Source: Bacteroidales bacterium
Lineage (GTDB): Bacteria; Bacteroidota; Bacteroidia; Bacteroidales; UBA3663
DNA: 9,476 bases
Assembly: GCA_017632695.1 (NCBI GenBank)
Contig: JAGBQS010000089.1
Coordinates: 1 to 9,476, forward strand
Direction of reading: 5' to 3'
Part shown: one piece after another, positions 6,872 through 9,476 of the stretch
How positions within the stretch are numbered: position 1 is the first letter of the stretch
Layout of the letters: the number at the start of each line of letters is the position of its first letter
Translations under genes and position numbers: made by a program
The notes under the pieces: model-generated
Databases searched by the model: none
The model's input: only the letters and a program-made list of their open reading frames with translations
Told to the model about the DNA's origin: nothing

Positions 6872-7861
6872 TTAATCAACTGACAAACCTTTCAGCAAGA
6901 CAACCGCAGCTTCTCCCGAACGGCCTATAGTCAGCAGCAGTACATTCTTTGCCTTTCCCGAACGGATGTATTCGGCAGCAGCATAAAAGCCTAAGGCCGA
7001 TGCCGTAAAACATTCTCCGAACCAGCGCTTATACGGAACAGCCGGTCTTCCGTGAAGAACTGCCTGCAGTACGGCTGCATAACAGCTGTCGTTGAGCGGA
7101 TGTCCGTTTTCTCCACTGAACACAACCAGATCGTCGGGCAAAGAAAGAGAATCCAGTGCCGACTTCCATTGTCCGATGGTTGGCCGGTTCAACAGCTTCA
7201 CTCCGGCAAGTTCACATAAAGGAGGATTCGGATAGGAACGGTCGCCTACGGAAAGCAAAGCCGCCATTGCCGCTTCTCCACAAGTGCCGTTCATCCCATT
7301 GCCGACATAATCGGCCAACTCCAGCAAACGGAAATAATCAGGCGTTGTTCCATCGTGTCCGCCCACCAGCACATTCCCGGTCTCTCCGGCCTTCAGTTGC
7401 AGATAAGCATCGTACAAAGCGCTCTCGAAACTGATCTGTTTGTGACTGTAGGTTGCATTATATCCGTGACAACGGGTCTGGATAGCCACCAGCGAACCGA
7501 TTGTATTATGCGTGGACTGCATAAAATGCGTAGGTTTCAGTAACTGCTCGCCGTTTTGGCACATATCAAGCAGAAAAGCTTCAGTACTTTCGACGCTTCC
7601 CAACCCGGTTCCGGTAATGATAGCATCCGGCTGATCCAGTCCGCAATCACGCAAAGTCTGCAAAGATACCGCCAAAGCCCGTTTCAGAACCTTACCCATT
7701 CTCCGGCCCTCAACAGGCGAAACATAGGGTTTGAAATCCGGATCGATACTGCGGCTGAAGGGTTCGCTGTATGCGATGGGGTTCTCCATCCATTCCCGGC
7801 ACAAAGGCTTCTGAATGGATATCTGGTTGGCAGCCTGCACAAAAATCTTCTTTCCCTCCAT
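6872..7861 (-). CDS. Ketosynthase-like chain-length factor (catalytically degenerate)
   Basis: A 329-residue beta-ketoacyl-synthase-like protein of the Ketoacyl-synt_2 kind. It retains the thiolase-like architecture, with GTGLGSVEST (84-93), STHNTIGS (116-123) and the C-terminal LTIGRSGEAAV (310-320). The catalytic residues of the neighbouring ketosynthase are missing. The Cys region reads GYNATYSHKQ (133-142) with no nucleophile. The first His motif is replaced by SGENGHPLND (249-258), and the second by KRWFGECFTASALG (278-291), where the GHT of the ketosynthase becomes GEC. This fits a chain-length factor that pairs with the active ketosynthase to form the elongation cavity, as ApeO and ApeC do in proteobacterial aryl polyene systems. 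The start at 7861 (MEGKKIFVQ) lies 2 bp after the ketosynthase stop. An in-frame ATG at 7918 would place 19 unlikely residues inside that gene. The near-zero spacing suits a stoichiometric heterodimer. Confidence 0.9.
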   Translation of the reverse strand: MEGKKIFVQAANQISIQKPLCREWMENPIAYSEPFSRSIDPDFKPYVSPVEGRRMGKVLKRALAVSLQTLRDCGLDQPDAIITGTGLGSVESTEAFLLDMCQNGEQLLKPTHFMQSTHNTIGSLVAIQTRCHGYNATYSHKQISFESALYDAYLQLKAGETGNVLVGGHDGTTPDYFRLLELADYVGNGMNGTCGEAAMAALLSVGDRSYPNPPLCELAGVKLLNRPTIGQWKSALDSLSLPDDLVVFSGENGHPLNDSCYAAVLQAVLHGRPAVPYKRWFGECFTASALGFYAAAEYIRSGKAKNVLLLTIGRSGEAAVVLLKGLSVD

Positions 7862-7863
7862 AA

Positions 7864-9093
7864 CTAAACCTCCAAAAGAATAGAACTGTCGTTTCCGCCA
7901 AACCCGAAAGCATTGCACAGTACCCGACGAATCGGATGGCGCAAAGCCTGATTTCCGGCAGTTACAGGCATGTTATCGGACTCCGGATGCTCTTCATCTG
8001 CTATCGGTGAAGAGAAATTCAGATTGACGGGCAGGAACTGATGCTGCAAAGCCAGCAGGCAGAAAACCGCTTCGATGCTACCCGAAGCGCTTGTGGTATG
8101 TCCCGTAAACCCTTTCGTACTTGAAAAGGGAGGCAGGACATTTCCAAACAACCGATGCATAGCCCTCAACTCGCTGGGGTCGTTGTTGGGCGTTCCGGTT
8201 CCGTGACAATTGATGTAATCCACATCCGACGGTTGCAAACCGGCCATACTTAAAGCCTGACGCATAGCCAGGAATGCACCTTCGCCCTCGGGAGAAGAAG
8301 CCGTCTGGTGGAAAGCATCGCAGGCGTTGCCGAACCCCGACAACACGCCCAACACTTTCGCTCCCCGTTTTTGGGCCGATGCCTCGCTTTCGAGGACCAG
8401 ATAGGCGGCGCCTTCACCCAGATTCAGTCCTGCACGGCCGGCATCCATCGGGCGGCAAGGCTGCTGATCCAGAATCATCAGCGTATTGAAACCGTTCAGA
8501 TGGAACTTCGACAGGCATTCGGCTCCACCGGCAACCACTTTGTCACATTCGCCGGCCAGAATCATGCGGGCTCCCAGAATAATGGCGTTGGCTGCCGAGG
8601 AACAGGCAGTCGAAATACTGGTAGTCATTCCGAACCGTCCGGCATAGTCGGCTATCATATCGGTACTTGCACCGCAATCGTGGGTTTTAATGTACGCCAC
8701 AGGCACTTCCGACGAAGCTGTCTCGCCCAGGAAATCCAAATAGAACTGTTCGCTCTTGTCCATTCCGCCAACCGTCGTACCATTGATGAAAGCGGTTTCG
8801 GCCAAGTCTTCCCGACTCAAACCGGACTCCTGCAGTGCCTCGCGAAGGGCAAGCATTCCCAACAGAGAAGTGCGGACAACAGGCACATCGGAAGGGATGC
8901 CCAGCCGAGCCATCATTTCCCGGTTGGTCATTTTCACCTCTCCCACCATACATTCCGTATGATCGGTTTGCAGATAGCGGACCGGAGCCACGCCTCCAAC
9001 CCCTTGCTGCAGGCTCTGAAGGGTTTCCTCCTTACCTGCCCCAATGGCCGAAATCACTCCCGAACCGGTTATGACAATTCTATTTGCGGACAT
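7864..9093 (-). CDS. FabF-like beta-ketoacyl-ACP synthase (elongating ketosynthase)
   Basis: A 409-residue type II ketosynthase with a complete active site. It shows STACSSAANA (161-170) with nucleophile Cys164, NCHGTGTPNND (295-305) with His297, STKGFTGHTTSASG (325-338) with Lys327 and His332, and the closing NAFGFGGNDS (394-403). It begins with VITGSGVISAIG, typical of FabF. It condenses malonyl-ACP with an acyl-ACP chain, extending it by two carbons per round. The length is normal for FabF-type enzymes. Housekeeping fabF usually sits with acpP and other core genes. Here the partner is a degenerate ketosynthase, and lipid acyltransferases and an exporter follow, which indicates a dedicated polyene or specialised fatty-acid pathway. 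The start is 6 bp after the ACP stop. Regulation is presumably shared with the upstream ACP. Confidence 0.95.
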   Translation of the reverse strand: MSANRIVITGSGVISAIGAGKEETLQSLQQGVGGVAPVRYLQTDHTECMVGEVKMTNREMMARLGIPSDVPVVRTSLLGMLALREALQESGLSREDLAETAFINGTTVGGMDKSEQFYLDFLGETASSEVPVAYIKTHDCGASTDMIADYAGRFGMTTSISTACSSAANAIILGARMILAGECDKVVAGGAECLSKFHLNGFNTLMILDQQPCRPMDAGRAGLNLGEGAAYLVLESEASAQKRGAKVLGVLSGFGNACDAFHQTASSPEGEGAFLAMRQALSMAGLQPSDVDYINCHGTGTPNNDPSELRAMHRLFGNVLPPFSSTKGFTGHTTSASGSIEAVFCLLALQHQFLPVNLNFSSPIADEEHPESDNMPVTAGNQALRHPIRRVLCNAFGFGGNDSSILLEV

Positions 9094-9099
9094 ACAGCC

Positions 9100-9351
9100 T
9101 TATTTTGTACGATGGGCGTCAATATAGTCAGCCATGCAGTTGACCGACTTGAAGATCTCCTTACCTTCGGCCGGATTCTGAAGCTTGATGCCGTAATACT
9201 TCTCCATCAGAACTATCAGTTCCAATGCATCGATGGAATCAAGGCCCAATCCTTCACCGAACAAAGGCGCATCGTTCTCGATATCATCCGGACGGACATC
9301 CTCCAGATTCAGTGCATCGATAATCTGTTCGTTCAGTTTGTTAACATCCAT
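9100..9351 (-). CDS. Acyl carrier protein (first gene of the visible operon)
   Basis: An 83-residue acidic four-helix carrier protein. Ser39 in GLGLDSIDALEL (34-45) is the phosphopantetheine attachment site. It carries the growing acyl chain between ketosynthase, reductase, dehydratase and acyltransferases. The start at 9351 (MDVNKLNEQI) gives a normal ACP N-terminus and has an A-rich leader (ATCAAA directly before the ATG), as is common in Bacteroidetes. The frame stays open to an ATG at 9447, but those 32 extra codons run through the 22-bp repeats and do not resemble protein. It is 6 bp from the ketosynthase, an ACP-KS pairing typical of specialised type II systems. A second ACP at the left end of the window suggests the pathway needs two carriers, or had them. 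Confidence 0.93.
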   Translation of the reverse strand: MDVNKLNEQIIDALNLEDVRPDDIENDAPLFGEGLGLDSIDALELIVLMEKYYGIKLQNPAEGKEIFKSVNCMADYIDAHRTK

Positions 9352-9417
9352 TTTGATCTGTATTTTTGTTATGTTGTCAGTACTAATTTTTTCATTTGCC
9401 TTAAGGAGAAAAATCTG

Positions 9418-9476
9418 TTTCCTCACGGGGGAAATATTTTTTCCCAACGGGGGAGTAAAAATTTCCTAACTGGGGA
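9418..9476. repeat. Phased 22-bp direct repeat upstream of the operon (two full copies and one partial)
   Basis: Three units begin at 9418, 9440 and 9462, exactly 22 bases apart. On the plus strand their first 15 bases are TTTCCTCACGGGGGA, TTTCCCAACGGGGGA and TTTCCTAACTGGGGA, each followed by an A/T-rich filler. The third copy is cut by the window end, so the array may continue. A weak fourth match (TTTGCCTTAAGGAGA) starts near 9395. A 22-bp period is about two helical turns, placing every copy on the same DNA face. This suggests repeated binding of a regulator, but a transcribed leader role is also possible. Confidence 0.75.
9429..9445. promoter_or_regulatory. Short inverted repeat between two repeat units (possible leader hairpin)
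   Basis: GGGAAA (9429-9434) and TTTCCC (9440-9445) are a perfect six-base inverted pair separated by TATTT. In the operon's sense RNA (minus strand) this would be a small hairpin with three G-C and three A-U pairs. It arises where one repeat unit ends and the next begins. Adjacent units offer further C-run/G-run pairing, so alternative hairpins are possible. Function is not known. Confidence 0.45.

Larger units (their letters stand above)
9352..9476. other. Non-coding region upstream of the operon
   Basis: This 125-base stretch is the only sizeable gene-free region in the window. It holds the 22-bp repeats on its right and an A/T-rich segment next to the ACP start. No Bacteroides-type -7 element (TAnnTTTG) is seen on the minus strand, so the operon promoter is either outside the window or divergent in sequence. 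No neighbouring gene is visible on the right. Confidence 0.7.

Noticed and set aside
7862..7918. Longer N-terminus for the chain-length factor (ATG at 7918)
   Set aside because: The 19 extra codons lie inside the ketosynthase C-terminus (GFGGNDS region) and are not ketosynthase-like. ATG 7861 directly follows the upstream stop.
9337..9368. Rightward Bacteroides-like promoter: TTTG (9337-9340), 20-base spacer, TATTTTTG (9361-9368, fits TAnnTTTG)
   Set aside because: It matches the consensus, but the region is A/T-rich, the -33 part lies inside the ACP gene, and no rightward gene is visible. It needs sequence beyond 9476 or transcription-start data, so it is not called.
9352..9447. Longer ACP starting at 9447
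   Set aside because: The extra codons run through the 22-bp repeats and give a basic, non-ACP peptide. ATG 9351 matches the usual ACP start.

Overview
The window is a tightly packed run of ten genes, all on the minus strand, so it reads from right (9351) to left (1). It looks like Bacteroidales DNA. Starts lack clear Shine-Dalgarno sequences and are preceded by A/T-rich leaders. Neighbouring genes overlap or sit a few bases apart. The gene set matches the polyene-lipid (aryl polyene / flexirubin-type) biosynthetic clusters common in Bacteroidetes. A genus cannot be named from the sequence.

Layout in transcription order: a gene-free upstream region with a phased 22-bp direct repeat (9352-9476, cut by the window end); acyl carrier protein (9100-9351); catalytic FabF-like ketosynthase (7864-9093); ketosynthase-like chain-length-factor partner with no active-site triad (6872-7861); small four-helix DMT/EamA (SMR-size) membrane protein (6487-6840); hotdog dehydratase-like protein (6125-6490); fusion of a family-2 glycosyltransferase with a PlsC-type acyltransferase (4625-6109); exported alpha/beta hydrolase (3816-4625); stand-alone glycerolipid-type acyltransferase (2684-3826); 12-helix MMPL/RND exporter (203-2659); and a second acyl carrier protein (1-177) interrupted by an in-frame TGA and cut by the window edge.

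Working model (inference): ACP + KS + chain-length factor + hotdog protein make a type II polyketide/fatty-acid-like polyene chain on the carrier. The two acyltransferase domains and the glycosyltransferase place the acyl product on a glycosylated or glycerol lipid. The DMT protein and the MMPL exporter flip or extract the lipid across the inner membrane. The periplasmic hydrolase may trim or transfer acyl groups. Ketoreductase, starter ligase, ammonia lyase and LolA-like genes expected in a complete pathway are not visible and probably lie to the left of position 1.

Several proteins deviate at family signature residues: the broken second ACP, HX5D spacing and an altered motif III in the stand-alone acyltransferase, Gln where FabZ has its catalytic acid in the hotdog protein, Asn for Asp in one half of the MMPL proton relay, and complete loss of the Cys-His-His triad in the chain-length factor. 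No stretch over 300 bases lacks a gene; the largest non-coding region is the 125 bases right of the first ACP.
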